NCBI RefSeq assembly: GCF_023078275.1
Contig: NC_062975.1
Location: 7,353,141 to 7,417,140 of the forward strand
Reading direction: 5' to 3'
DNA: 64,000 bases
DNA from: Leguminivora glycinivorella
Taxonomy: Eukaryota > Arthropoda > Insecta > Lepidoptera > Tortricidae
The notes under the pieces are model-generated. The model ran no database searches. It saw only the letters and a program-made list of their open reading frames with translations, and was not told the origin of the DNA. Positions 11,766-22,681 of this stretch are shown piece by piece (the first letter of the stretch is position 1; each line of letters starts with the position of its first letter). Both the position numbers and the translations under genes were made by a program.

Positions 11766-12258
11766 GTTACTTACGCGGCCGAAGGGTTCCTCTATTTGTA
11801 TTTTTTTATTTTATTTGACAAGAACAGAGTAAACTTTTAATTAATATCTGGTTCAATTGATTAAATGGGGAAGATGATTAAGGTCTATTCCAGAGATTCG
11901 ATTTAAGATTAGGGCCGTCAAAATTAGATTAGATGGATTCATTTTCCGATCATTTGATTAGTTAATCTAACAGTCTTCCCTTTTTAAATTGAGATCTTTT
12001 TGAAGTAATGGACTGAAAAATTTTTTGTTCCATACAAATTTCTACTATCGTTCGCAGACATTTAAGCATGTTACTTTTTCTGTTACAAATGTTTGAAAAC
12101 ATTGTGTTATTAGAAACAAACTAAGAAAGAGTACCGATATTACGGTGATAAATATCGATATCAGTAGTTAAAGCTATTATATATTCTGTGGTTAAAGTTT
12201 AAACAACCGAACCGCTCCCTCAACTTAAAAACCCTACGTAAATTCGTGCAGAGCATAG

Positions 12259-12400
12259 CGCCACTACTTTTAAAAAATCTCGTATCTCACGCTGTTCCTC
12301 AAAGTTAAAACGCAGTAAGTCTATATGCATTCCATACATACTTACTACAATTTTCTTTTCATTGACAGACGAAGATACAAGTTTTATAAAAGTAGTGACG
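12259..12400 (+). mobile_element. 142-bp MITE, family B copy 1
   Basis: Ends are CGCCACTACTTTT and AAAAGTAGTGACG, with the body shared with 36321-36463 and 63717-63859. Flanks atag and atat are a near-match for a 4-bp target duplication, which is exact in the other two copies. Confidence 0.8.
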
Positions 12401-13552
12401 ATATTACTATATCTATTTACACGCTATATACGTAGGTTAGGTACAGAATACCACACGAAACGAAAGCGCTCCTGAAAATAGGTAAGCGTAGCTTGATAAA
12501 TTGCTGTAATATAACGGTGACGGTAAATTTAATTTCTGTTGACAAAGGACTGGAGATAAGACCCACATAAGACTGAGAAGATAATAAAAACGTCCAGAAA
12601 TCCAGGCTAAGAATTCCTGGCTACTTTTCATCTAGCGAGGGACAGGAATGCAACGCAACTGTGTCTAGTGGGGTAGATATGGGACATATAAATAAGGTAA
12701 GTGTGAATAATACAGTGCATGCATCGTATACAAGGCAAGATTGATTTATTGTCCTTACGCGACCCCTAACGCGCTACTCGGTCCCCTGGATAAGCATAAG
12801 AGAATACTTATAAATATACCCTCGCTATTCGAATAAGTTCGTATCTCATACGAAACAGATGAAGAGTAAAATGAGAAACTTACAAAAAAGAAGTAAAATT
12901 AGACTATACATTTCTACATATAATTAACTATACTTAAATGGAATTATTAAATTACTTATTCCAAGTTTGATTTCAGAAATTGGTCATTGACAATTTAGAC
13001 ATATCGGAACACCCAAATACGTTGTACCTATTCATACTATACTCGAAGTCTAAAGTACCTAAAAGTATTTGATTTACTACTAGACATTCCATTAATCTTA
13101 ATACTGTGTACTTAGTTGCAATTGCTGGAGACATTTTCCACAGTCATTAAATTAATTCGTGCGTTTTATCTAAGACAACTGTCTCATTTAACGGATCATT
13201 CAGACTGACATGCTTGATGAATTGGACCAGTGCTTGAAACCCGAGATTGTAACTAGTTGGCCAATTTCAGAGTGTTTAGCCAATTATTAGCATATCCGGC
13301 ACTCTAGTACCCGCAGCTAATATTAGCTAAAGTTTGTCGACGATGGCCACTTGTTTTCGTATACATAATAAGGATCTCTTCATTATTCTACAGAGATTAT
13401 TTCAATGAATACTACATATTAGTAGTGATTATTTCCTGCTAAGAGGAGCAGGGAAATGGTAAGTTGTAATATTTCTTTTGCAGTAAAGTTTAGGGACCGC
13501 TATAGACTGCCTGTAACTAGAATTAGACCTGCACGTCGACGTGATCGTTAGT
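12401..13552. other. Unassigned AT-rich DNA
   Basis: No recognisable gene, RNA or repeat. Confidence 0.4.
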
Positions 13553-13675
13553 CCGTTTTCACAATAGCCAATCCGATATCGGATGTCGGAAGGATTTCAA
13601 TGGAAAAAAGATGGTGCCTGTATGTATGGGATATCGGTCCTACATCCGATATCGGATTGGATAATGTGAAAACGC
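13553..13675. mobile_element. Hairpin MITE with CCGATATCGGAT arms
   Basis: Outer arms CCGTTTTCACAAT and ATGTGAAAACG pair, and inner arms CAATCCGATATCGGATGT and ACATCCGATATCGGATTG pair, with about 50 bp between them. No target duplication is clear. Confidence 0.75.
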
Positions 13676-14765
13676 ACTTAGGTTGCTGTCTCTCTGTATC
13701 GGCCCTAAAAGGTATCTACGGGCTATCCACTCAAACTAAACTATGAAGGCACTTCCCACACAAAAGCGGCTAATATGTAAAGTGAATTGACCGCAAACGG
13801 GAGGAAAATAAACGAGCCCGATCGCCTGATTCGAACGCGAATATCGAAAAAATAAACCGGAACCCGCGCAGACCCATTACTGGGGGTTTATGCAAGCGTC
13901 GGGTAACTATCTTTTTTTAAATTCGTTTATGTAAATCGTGGAACAAAAGTGGAATCTATCGACAAGAGCATATTTACACTTACACATTGATTATAGTGCG
14001 ATTTTAGTTATTGATCTCGCAATAAACTCTTATCAATGTGCCCGTACGTATCGGTCAACTATTTTTATTTGCATTTGTGTTTACATTTTCCTATTCAACG
14101 GTGGTAAAGTAGAGCCATCTTCTCTATTAAAGTTTCTAATGTGTTGTTTCTGAAATTAAAGGTTTTAAATTGAATTGAATTTCTTATTCTTCTTCACCTT
14201 TTTCATTTTTACTTGAGGGCGGTCTTTCTTGTCCGTTTCCTCCATAAATAATAGACGATTTTTGACTATTTTGGCATTTGTACTCTGCATTAACATCAAC
14301 AGTTTGTAGACTTTGTAGCATGCATTGCATTCAGTGTTAAGTATCTAATTATTTTAGTTGCTTACGGTTTTGAGAAATAACATAAAAAATTTAATAATCT
14401 TCAACAAGTTAAGATGATGAAGAAATAAGCGCTCGATATGTAGTACCCGGCCAAGTTCTGATGGGGTCTAATTTGCATGTAATTGGGAAGCGGTGGCATT
14501 TATTCCAGTTTGGCTAAATTCATTTTGTTCGGCGCTCCTTAAACTGTCGTAATTTTGGCGAGTCGAGGAATTGAGTGCGCCCTCCAGCTCGAGATGTTTT
14601 GAGGAAACATGAAATTAACTTAAGGATATTGCGTGTACTATGTATAGAAGAGGGGTTCAAAACAAATATCAATTTAGCGCTTTATGTTTGAAATGCGTTG
14701 ATGAAAGCTTCAAGTGCGGTGCGTACGTGTCTCGTGGCGCATACTCACAGTTTTATTTCATTTAC
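13676..14765. other. Unassigned AT-rich DNA
   Basis: No gene. A 71-codon frame at 13938-14153 has no known motif. Confidence 0.4.
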
Positions 14766-15012
14766 ATCCATACTAATATTATACATGGGAAAGTGTGTGT
14801 GTCTGTTTGTTTGTCCGTCTTTCACGGCAAAACGGAGCGATGAATTGACGTGATTTTTTAAAGTGGAGATAGTTGAAGGGATGGAGAGTGACATAGGCTA
14901 CTTTTTGTCTCTTTCTAACCCCCCCACTTCACTAAAATTAGAGGTGGAAGTTTGTATGGAGCATTCCTCAGTTTTCGAATTTAACGCGAGCGAAGCCGCG
15001 GGCAAATGCTAA
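14766..15012 (+). mobile_element. Short retroposon R, copy 3
   Basis: It opens CCATACTAATATTATACATG and ends GCGAAGCCGCGGGCAAATGC. This is the longer subtype with an AT-rich segment (about 14920-14980) before the tail, also present in the copies near 26.4, 35.8 and 49.7 kb. Confidence 0.75.
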
Positions 15013-15094
15013 TATCTAATAAAATAACAGTGCGACTTACGAACATTAACTGATAACACGAAGAATCTAAAATAGTAAACGGGCCGTGCTAATA

Positions 15095-15994
15095 TCCCTC
15101 GTTCAGTGGTGCTAGAAAGTCGTGAAAAGCTTGTGTCGGACATCGAGAGGATTCTGTCCGGAGTCTCGGTGTGGGGTCGGGACAACCTAGTCTGTTTCAA
15201 TCCCACTAAGACACAGGTGTGTGCGTTCACCGCTAAGAAAACCCCATTTACTGTGGTTCCACAGTTTCAAGGCACAGCCCTTACCTTGTCAGGAAGTATT
15301 GGGATCCTTGGAGTCGACATTTCGAGTAGCGTCCAATTCCGTTGTCATTTGGAAGGGAAAGCTGCGTTGGCATCCAAAAAGCTCGGTGTGCTCAACAGAG
15401 CGAGGGGATACTTTACTCCGGGGCAAAGACTGCTCTTGTACAAGTCGCAAGTTAGACCCTACATGGAGTACTGCTGTCACCTTTGGGCAGGAGCACCTGA
15501 ATACCAGCTTGGACCCTTTGACTCGATCCAGAGACGCGCTGTACGAATTGTCGACGATCCCAAACTCACAGGCGGTATTGAACCCTTAAGTCTAAGGAGG
15601 GACTTCGCCTCCTTATGTGTGTTCTATCGCCTGTACAATGGGTTGTGTTCTGAAGAACTGTTTGACATGATGCCAACGGCCACTTTTCATCATCGCACCG
15701 CTCGCCATCGACAGGGCGCTCATCCACACACCTTGCAACCTAAATGGTCGCGCACCGTGCGGTTTTAGAGGAATTTCCTCCCACGAACGCTCCGGCTGTG
15801 GAATGAACTCCCTGTCGAGGTATTCCCGATGAACTACAGTATGGGGTTCTTCAAAAAAGGAGTGTACAAGTTTCTAATGGGTCGGCAACGCGCACGTGAC
15901 ACCCCTTGAGTTGCGGGCGTCCATAGGTTACGGTGACCGCTTTCCATCAGGCGGGCCGTATACCTGTTTGCCACCGACGTGGTATAAAAAAAAA
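15095..15994 (+). pseudogene. 5'-truncated LINE, C-terminal reverse-transcriptase end
   Basis: A frame from about 15095 encodes the C-terminal third of a non-LTR retrotransposon polymerase: the thumb-like segment with FNPTKTQVCAF, GILGVDISS, LEGKAALASKKLG, VRPYMEYCCHLWAGAP and IQRRAVRIVDDP, then LYNGLCSEELFD. An in-frame TAG (15766-15768) interrupts it. The frame then continues for 46 codons through NFLPRT, LWNELP and FFKKGVYKF to TGA at 15907-15909. The catalytic YxDD region is missing upstream. The 3' UTR ends GCCACCGACGTGGTAT plus an A-run (15986-15994). I recognise the family as common in Lepidoptera but do not fix the clade; it is Jockey/CR1-like in form. It is dead through truncation and a nonsense codon. 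Confidence 0.85.
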
Positions 15995-17203
15995 GTTAAG
16001 AATTGACACTGGACTAGTGAACAAAAACATCACAACAACTATTAATAAGAAAACTTGTCTCTTGTATTTCACTTCTCGACTACCAACTCCTGCATGACCC
16101 AATCATTTGAACCATACCATGTTAAAGGAATAAAATGAAAGTTCACTCAAATGAGCGCCTGAACTGGATTATATTTTACAAAAATAAAACTCAAAAAAAT
16201 CCTTTTCCTAATGAAGAACGAATTCATTTTCCCGCAGAGCGTACGTTCTTTGACGAGCGTTGAAATCTTATAAGGGTTTCAGAGCAGTCTGGATTCTAGC
16301 TCAACTCTTCTTGTTTCCTCCACTTTGCATTCGAGAGCTGTTTAAGGAGGTTTTCCTCAATGAGATTACGTAATGAAGTCCCTATTCATATAATAAGAAA
16401 GAGTTTTTACTAACTGCCATTATACGTTCTTGAAGCTTTTTATGTAGTCCATGGGCATTAGACCACCGTGATCGTTCTATGATTACTGTAATTAGAGTTC
16501 CTTATCTGAAAGGCTTTATAACGGGAACTTTACTATAGACAAATGGGCCATAGTATTATAGGCACTAGACATAAAACTACAACAAAAACATTATGTCGTC
16601 AGCATCAAAAGTCAGCAATTTATTCACCTCTCATTCTTTAATTGCGCGACCAAATTATCCATGTATTTTACAAGTATTATCTGCGACAGGAGTTTAATTT
16701 GTCGCTCACAAATGAATAATTAATAAATGCAAAAGACAGCACATTACCATTTGTCGACTTTATGAAAGCTATTGTTTTTTCACACGTCGAGTGCCGTCTC
16801 GACAAGCGTTTGTTATTCGAAACTTACAGGAACCGCCTCACCAGCTAACATAAGGAAGATCTCTGTTTACGTATCATTCATATAACAATCGAGATCGAGT
16901 TATAATAGTAGTAACAGAGGAGCTATATTGTATTAAAAACTATAGGTAGCAGCCGTCCGGCATCATGAATAATGTAGGGGCGAGTCAGAACTGTGCCGTG
17001 ATACTGCCTGTAGAAATACCTAAGAAAGTTCCGACGATATGCTTTCTTATTCTGGGAGCGATGGAAGTGTTTTTCTTCTGACTGTTTTAAGGGGCAACAG
17101 TTGACTTGAGGCCATTTACTCGTAGCATTTTGTACTTTAGGGCAGATACTGAAGGACTGTAACCCGACTGCTGTAGTAGTGATAGTAATCGCAGGTTTAC
17201 TTG
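15995..17203. other. Unassigned AT-rich DNA
   Basis: No gene or repeat recognised. Confidence 0.4.
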
Positions 17204-17285
17204 TACAGTGAACTGCAAAATTACATGGAGAAATCATGAATTAATTAATTGATAAATTCGCCATGCACTTTTGCAGCTCACTGTA
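17204..17285. mobile_element. 80-bp TA-flanked MITE
   Basis: TACAGTGAACTGCAAAAT at left pairs with TTTTGCAGCTCACTGTA at right, with TA at both ends. A diverged relative lies at 25319-25402. Confidence 0.65.
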
Positions 17286-17383
17286 GATAGGTAACTAACA
17301 GGAATAGATGTACAACTTGTCCATAAAACTGCAACGCCGGTGTGCAGTTCCTAAAAGTTTCGGTATGGTATAGTTCAGTTCTG

Positions 17384-17475
17384 GATGAGATTAGCCCAGG
17401 ACCGGGATAAGTGGCGTACACGAAGGGAGGCCTATGCCCAGCAGTGGGCGATTAATGGCTGAAATGATGATGATG
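17384..17475 (+). mobile_element. 92-bp LINE 3' end with 14-bp target duplication
   Basis: The 14-mer ATAGTTCAGTTCTG flanks the insert at 17370-17383 and 17476-17489. The insert is the last 25 codons of a LINE ORF (LAQDRDKWRTRREAYAQQWA, then a TGA) followed by an ATGATG tail. This is severe 5' truncation with an intact 3' end. The motif resembles the C-terminal ends of RTE- or R4-like LINEs. Confidence 0.85.
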
Positions 17476-17527
17476 ATAGTTCAGTTCTGTATAGGCCCTT
17501 AAAGCAGCGGACCATCAACACACCTGG

Positions 17528-17694
17528 GTGCGTATATAGCCGAATGGCACAAACGCTTACGAAACGCTCACGAAACGAAACACTCACAGATATCTATCTC
17601 TATCGTTCGTGTGTATTGGCGCGACAGAGCCAGACTAACTGGCGCGGCGTTTCGTTTTCGTTTGGCGTCGGAGAAATGCCATTCGGCTACGCAC
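17528..17694. mobile_element. MITE, family C copy 1
   Basis: Ends are GTGCGTATATAGCCGAATGG and TGCCATTCGGCTACGCAC, with the shared inner blocks TATCTATCTCTATC and TTGGCGCGACAGAG. Other copies are at 60941-61091 and 62160-62296. Confidence 0.75.
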
Positions 17695-17746
17695 GCTGAC
17701 AAGAAAAATGTGTGATGCATGGCATGTATTTTTCACATTAATATTG

Positions 17747-18343
17747 TTTTTCTACTCCCGTACTGTTATTCGTGAGTTACAAGGTCGTGCATAGAACTTT
17801 AAAACCCTACATAAAAGATGTCAGGACAAGTCTATCTAGTCTATACCCTGAAAACATTTAGTAGCAGTAGCACGATATAGCTGTTACAGTTCAGTAAATA
17901 CATTGCTACCAACTTAACAAACCAATTCGCAGAGTCGAGACTCCTTCGTTTTCTGCTGCGTTCATTGGCGACGCGTCGAATCGCATTCAAATGTATGAGA
18001 ACTCGATTCAACTCGGCTCGATTCGTCTTAGTGGCCAGGCTTCAAAGAACCATACCATAGACAGTTTTATTTTCATGTTTGCACTCAAACTGCATATTCA
18101 AAATGGTAGGCGGTCCACTAGATAACTAAGATGACTGAAAGTAGGTATTTGTTGATTTAAGTATAATTTTCTTTCAAAATAAGTGCTTGGTCGTAGAAAA
18201 AGTATTGTATGCAACGGTGTTTAACTGAGTCAAAAAATGCTCGTGGCGTCTTTATTAACAATTTTCGGCTTCGCCTCAAATTGTTACCCACGCCACTCAC
18301 CTTTTTTGACCTCTTTTAACCACCAGTTGCATAAAATACTATT
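17747..18343 (-). repeat. 597-bp repeat, right copy of the inverted pair
   Basis: This is the reverse complement of 4017-4609, with one substitution (near 18106) and four extra bases (near 18160). The 145-bp terminal hairpin lies at 18198-18340, at the outer end. Such high identity implies very recent origin or conversion between copies. Confidence 0.9.
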
Positions 18344-18785
18344 TTGTTAAATCAATATTAAATCATACCTTATTCAGAAATGTACGCCACTGCTCGTCAA
18401 AATCTGCAACAAGAAGAAATATAATCAGAAACAACGTACAAGAACAGTAAAAAGGATTGTTAAATCCACCAGGGTACGGAATTAAGGATTCATTAAAGGG
18501 CCGTGGCCTACCGGGATTACAAATTAAATATTACACGGCTCATACCTACATACTTGTAATGTGTGCCTATTGAACAGATCCTAAATAAACAATTGCTTTG
18601 TAATCTGTGTAGGTATAAGTTAATTGCACGGCTTACAGTGTACGACCTTAAATATATAGTTTTTCTAACTAATGTAATTAATATTTGACTTGTGTGTGTT
18701 TGACAAAGTAGGTATACCGCGTCCTGCTAGGCATCATCATTGGCCACAGCATCTGTTGTAGATGTTTGTTGCAGCGCTTGTGAGT
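18344..18785. other. Unassigned AT-rich DNA
   Basis: No gene seen. The last 60 bases, which include GCATCATCATTGG, are probably the 3' end of the LINE remnant that follows on the minus strand. Confidence 0.4.
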
Positions 18786-18936
18786 TTACGGGGTTCTGCA
18801 TCTCTGTTGATGACTATACAGTCCTATAGCAGCGCGGCACTTCTTGCCACAACGATCACACACAAAACGTGAGTCCGCAGGGAGTGATAGCGCACGACGA
18901 ATTCTTTTCTGCTTTAGATTCACAAGCCAGTCACCT
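18786..18936 (-). pseudogene. LINE ORF C-terminal zinc finger remnant
   Basis: A minus-strand frame of about 50 codons between stops encodes a basic stretch (LKQKRIRRALSLP) and then FVCDRCGKKCRAAIGLYSHQ, followed by QRC near the stop. This is the Cys-x2-Cys ... Ile-Gly-Leu-x-Ser-His-x3-Cys finger often found at the C-terminus of arthropod LINE ORFs. The reading frame is closed by a TGA just upstream and by several stops further out, so it is a truncated, decayed remnant. Confidence 0.7.
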
Positions 18937-19312
18937 CAGCAGTACTATCGTGTTGCGGTGATGCCATTCAAGTCTCATATCGGTACGCTGCTAGCCGCGT
19001 TAACTGAAAACGCTGGTTTGGGTGTATGATATTCTTTACCGACAAACCTTTCTTTAAATGATAAATCGAGCGACACCGACGATAAAACGCGGCAGTAATT
19101 ATAGCAGTAAAAGAAAAGACCAATATAATTATTGCTGATTATGTTCCAGTGAGGGCGACCAAGTTAGTAAAATATTCATTGATTCTTTGATTTCGGGCTT
19201 GGATTTCTATAATAAATACGTTACATTTAACGTTTACCTAATAATTCCTAAGAAGCTTAAATTCAAAAAACTACCTAGACGTCTTTTGCGAACTGTGTAG
19301 ATACAAAATATA

Positions 19313-19580
19313 CCGGGTGCCCGGTAATTAATGGACAACCTTTTAACCATCAAGAGGGCACCTTATACTGGTCCAGAAAATCGACTTTAAGGTTTAATAA
19401 AAGTCGCCTGGTTTTCGAGATTTTCACTTTTTAAAATTTTAATACTACCTAAAATTATAAAAAGTGTGAAAATCTCGAAAACCAGGCGACTTTTACTAAA
19501 CCTTAAAGTCGGTTTTCTGGACCAGTATAAGGTGCCCTCTTGATGGTTAAAAGGTTGTCCATTAATTACCGGGCACCCTG
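19313..19580. mobile_element. 268-bp palindromic TA-flanked MITE
   Basis: Two arms of about 120 bp are near-perfect reverse complements. They start CCGGGTGCCCGGTAATTAAT and end in the matching GGGCACCCTG, separated by a short AT-rich centre near 19440-19455. TA lies on both sides (19311-19312, 19581-19582). It fits a Tc1/mariner-type non-autonomous element. Confidence 0.85.
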
Positions 19581-19784
19581 TAGACCTACAAATTATTTCA
19601 ACCTTTATTAAAGTATGGAAGTATTATATTGAAATAATATTCAAATTTACATTCACCCCTGGCCATGTCTTGAACATAATGTAAAAGGTTAATTCCTTAA
19701 TTAACGTCTGGGTTCAACAAAACTGGAGGTTTCATGGACAGGAGCTGAATTAAATGGCTCAAAAAAAAAACATTCAACCTTCTC

Positions 19785-20362
19785 TTTTTAGGGTTCCGTA
19801 GTCAACTAGGAACCCTTATAGTTTCGCCATGTCTGTCTGTCCGTCCGTCCGTCCGTCCGTCCGTCCGTCCGTCCGTCCGTCCGTCCGTCCGCGGATAATC
19901 TCAGTAACCGTAAGCACTAGAAAGCTGAAATTTAGTACCAATATGTATATCAATCACGCCAACAAAGTGCAAAAACAAAAAATGGAAAAAAATGTTTTAT
20001 TAGGGTACCCCCCCTACATGTAAAGTGGAGGCTGATATTTTTTTTTATTCCAACCCCAACTTGTGATATATTGTTAGATAGGTATTTAAAAATGACTAAG
20101 GGTTTACTAAGATCGTTTTTTGATAATATTAATACTTTCGGAAATAATCGCTCCTAAAGGAAAAAAAGAGCATCCCCCCCCCCTCTAACTTTTGAACCAT
20201 ATGTTTAAAAAATATGAAAAAAATCACAAAAGTAGAACTTTATAAAGACTTTCTAGGAAAATTGTTTTGAACTTGATAGGTTCAGTAGTTTTTGAGAAAA
20301 ATACGAAAAACTACGGAACCCTACACTGAGCGTGGCCAGACACGCTCTTGGCCGGTTTTTTT
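19785..20362 (+). mobile_element. MITE with AGGGTTCCGTA ends and GTCC microsatellite
   Basis: It starts TTTTTAGGGTTCCGTAG and closes with CTACGGAACCCTACACTGAG, then GCGTGGCC and CTTGGCCGGTTTTT. The inverted GGGTTCCGTAG is visible at both sides. Positions 19831-19891 are a run of GTCT/GTCC tetramers. A reverse copy is at 52651-53069 and a fragment at 11670-11765. Confidence 0.75.
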
Positions 20363-20700
20363 TAAGTCGGTTAAAAATTCTGTTTTTAAATTTTAAATGC
20401 AATACACTGTTCTGATGTAAAGAAAGGCTTTTAATAATGAAGAAAAAATGAATAAGACACGCGAGACGGCAGACAGCTGGATTGCTTAGACATGAAAATA
20501 ATACATTTCGGAGCTTTAGGCAACTTTATACAGAGTCTATTGTCAAAAATATTTTCTAAAATATCTTAAAAACGAGATGCTCTTTTTACTAGGCTATTAA
20601 TAAAACTAGATCAAAACAACAACAAAAATACTACCAAAGATGTAGGTAGATCAAAAAAAAAAGAATCTTAGCTTAACCACATATTCATATTCATATATTT
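20363..20700. other. Unassigned AT-rich DNA
   Basis: Nothing recognised. Confidence 0.4.
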
Positions 20701-20990
20701 ACTAGCTTTTACCCGCGGCTTCGCCCGCGTAATAAAAGTATTCTTATTGAAACGTTTACAAAAAATAAGATTTTCATTTGGATCCGTAGGTTTCTTTGTA
20801 GGTACATCTGTCCGCGATTATTTCGATTAAGGTAAAGCGGGGCAATTCTCGACTGGGGGGCCATTGTAACTGATCTATTTGCTGTACGATCCGGTTTTGG
20901 CTGACTGTACCTTACACATATTACTATTGTTTTTAAAGAAATTTTCGCAATGATTATAGAATTGTTACACAGCGACCACAACGTAGGTAG
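20701..20990 (-). repeat. Retroposon with CGCGGGTAAAAGCTAGT tail
   Basis: The minus-strand end GCGAAGCCGCGGGTAAAAGC is the same type of tail as retroposon R, but the body (AATGGCCCCCCAGTCGAG and AATTGCCCCGCTTTACC) differs. The 5' limit is uncertain. Confidence 0.45.
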
Positions 20991-21309
20991 TAGGTACGAA
21001 TATGTATGTATTTTACCTATATAAATATTTATACTGGGGAAACTTCATACAACCCACATAGCCAGTATCTCGACGCTATGGTCGGTAGGGTAAAAAGTAC
21101 TTCCTTGCATTATCCCTTACATTTTTTTTCCATTTTGCTTATACTTATTACAAACGTAAACATATAATAGGCAAGCAAAACAACGATCTTCTTACAGCAC
21201 ATTGTAATAGTTATTACGGATGCAGGATACTCGCCGATGCCTACATACTAATCCCTTCCCACTGAGCCACCTGCATTTTACACTGCCTAGATATCGATTG
21301 CCGACCGAT

Positions 21310-21587
21310 TATTCCGACCCCAATCCCTATCTTATCCCTATCTCTATCTTTGTCCCCATCTCCGCCCCTATCCCTATTCCGTCCCCGTCCCCTATTTCTA
21401 TCCCTATCCCTATCCCTATCCCTATCCCGATCCCGATCCCGATCCCTATCCCTATCCCTATCCCTATCCCTATCCCGATCCCTATCCCTATCCCTATCCC
21501 TAACCCTAACCCTAACCCTATCCCGTTCCTGTCCCTGTCCCTGTCCCTGTCCCTATCCCTGGCCCTGTCCCTGTCCTTGCCCCTGTC
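21310..21587. repeat. C-rich hexamer satellite
   Basis: About 45 hexamers of the form CCCTAT, with blocks of CCCGAT, CCCTAA (three units) and CCCTGT. The strand is almost free of G, so the other strand is G-run rich and could form quadruplexes. The 129- and 88-codon frames across it (Pro-Ile and Ser-Leu repeats) are by-products. Confidence 0.9.
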
Positions 21588-21592
21588 AAATT

Positions 21593-22612
21593 ATCATGCT
21601 AGGAGGTGAACTTTGAAAAATCCTTTCTTAGTGCTCCTCTAAGGAACTTCCGTGTCAATTTGAAATCTCTTGAATCAGAAGTAAAGATAAAAACTAAAGC
21701 TATACTTATGGCTATTTTGGATATTTTAACCCCATTGCAGAACAACAGGGGGGAACGTTTCTTTTCCACCTCATTAGATTATAAAATCGTTGTATTTATC
21801 GTGATCAGCGACCCGATAAACCATAAAAACGATACCCATATTGTGTTTTTGATTTACCCCCTTTGCACCCCTTTAGGGGTCAAATTTTCAAAAAACCTAA
21901 AACATGTATTAGTTATATGCCTTTTAGGAATCCTCCTGTGAAGTTTCGAATAAAATAGACAAACTAATATTGTTTCCCCATACCAACTTTGAACCCCAAT
22001 TTCACCCTTTTAAGAGGAGAATTTTGAAAAATCCTTTCTTAGTGCTCCTCTGCGCCATATAAGGAACCTATGTGCCAAATTTGAAATCTCTAGGACCAGC
22101 GGTTTCGGCTGTGTGTTGATATGTCAATCAGTCAGTCAATATCTTCTTTTATATATTTAAACCCCATTGCACCACAACAGGGGAGAAGGTATTTCACTTC
22201 CGCCTCGTTAGATTTTAAAAACGTTGTATTTATCGTGATCAGTGACCCGATAAACCATAAAAACGATACCCATATTGATTTTTTTACTTTATCGCCCCCT
22301 TTTCACCCTTTTAGGGGTAAAATTTTCAAAAAACCTGAAACACGTAGTCAGTCATATGTCTTAAGGAATCTTCCTGTGAAGTTTCGAATAAAATAGTCAA
22401 ACTAATTTTGTTTCCCCATACAAACTTTGAACCCCCATTTGACCCCCTTAGGAGGTGAATTTTGGAAAATCCTTTCTTAGTGCTCCTCTACACTATATAA
22501 GGAATCTACGTGCCAAATTTGAAATCTCTAGGACCAGCGGTTTGGGATGTGCGTTGATTTAAGTCAGTCAGTCAGTCAGTCACTCAGGACTTTGCCGTAT
22601 AGATTCATAATA
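21593..22612 (+). repeat. Duplicated LINE 3'-UTR-like units ending in GTCA repeats
   Basis: Two units of roughly 425 bp share AAAAATCCTTTCTTAGTGCT, GATAAACCATAAAAACGATA, TGTGAAGTTTCGAATAAAAT and CTAGGACCAGCGGTTT in the same order. The second ends in TCAGTCAGTCAGTCAGTCAC. I recognise the style as the 3' end of an RTE-like LINE in Lepidoptera (recall). No polymerase coding is present. Confidence 0.65.
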
Positions 22613-22681
22613 GTTCATATTATACATGTCACATACATTACATCAAGTGTTACAGGTAAACATTTGAAAAAAAAAACATTT

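Noticed and set aside
4017..18343. Intact Maverick/Polinton
   Set aside because: No polymerase, integrase, ATPase or capsid frame lies between the repeats, and the 6-bp flanks do not match.
21478..21530. Vertebrate-type telomere repeats (CCCTAA)
   Set aside because: Only about three units, inside a larger array of CCCTAT variants; insect telomeres use CCTAA.
21220..21616. Low-complexity Pro-Ile or Ser-Leu protein
   Set aside because: It is a by-product of the hexamer satellite in two frames.
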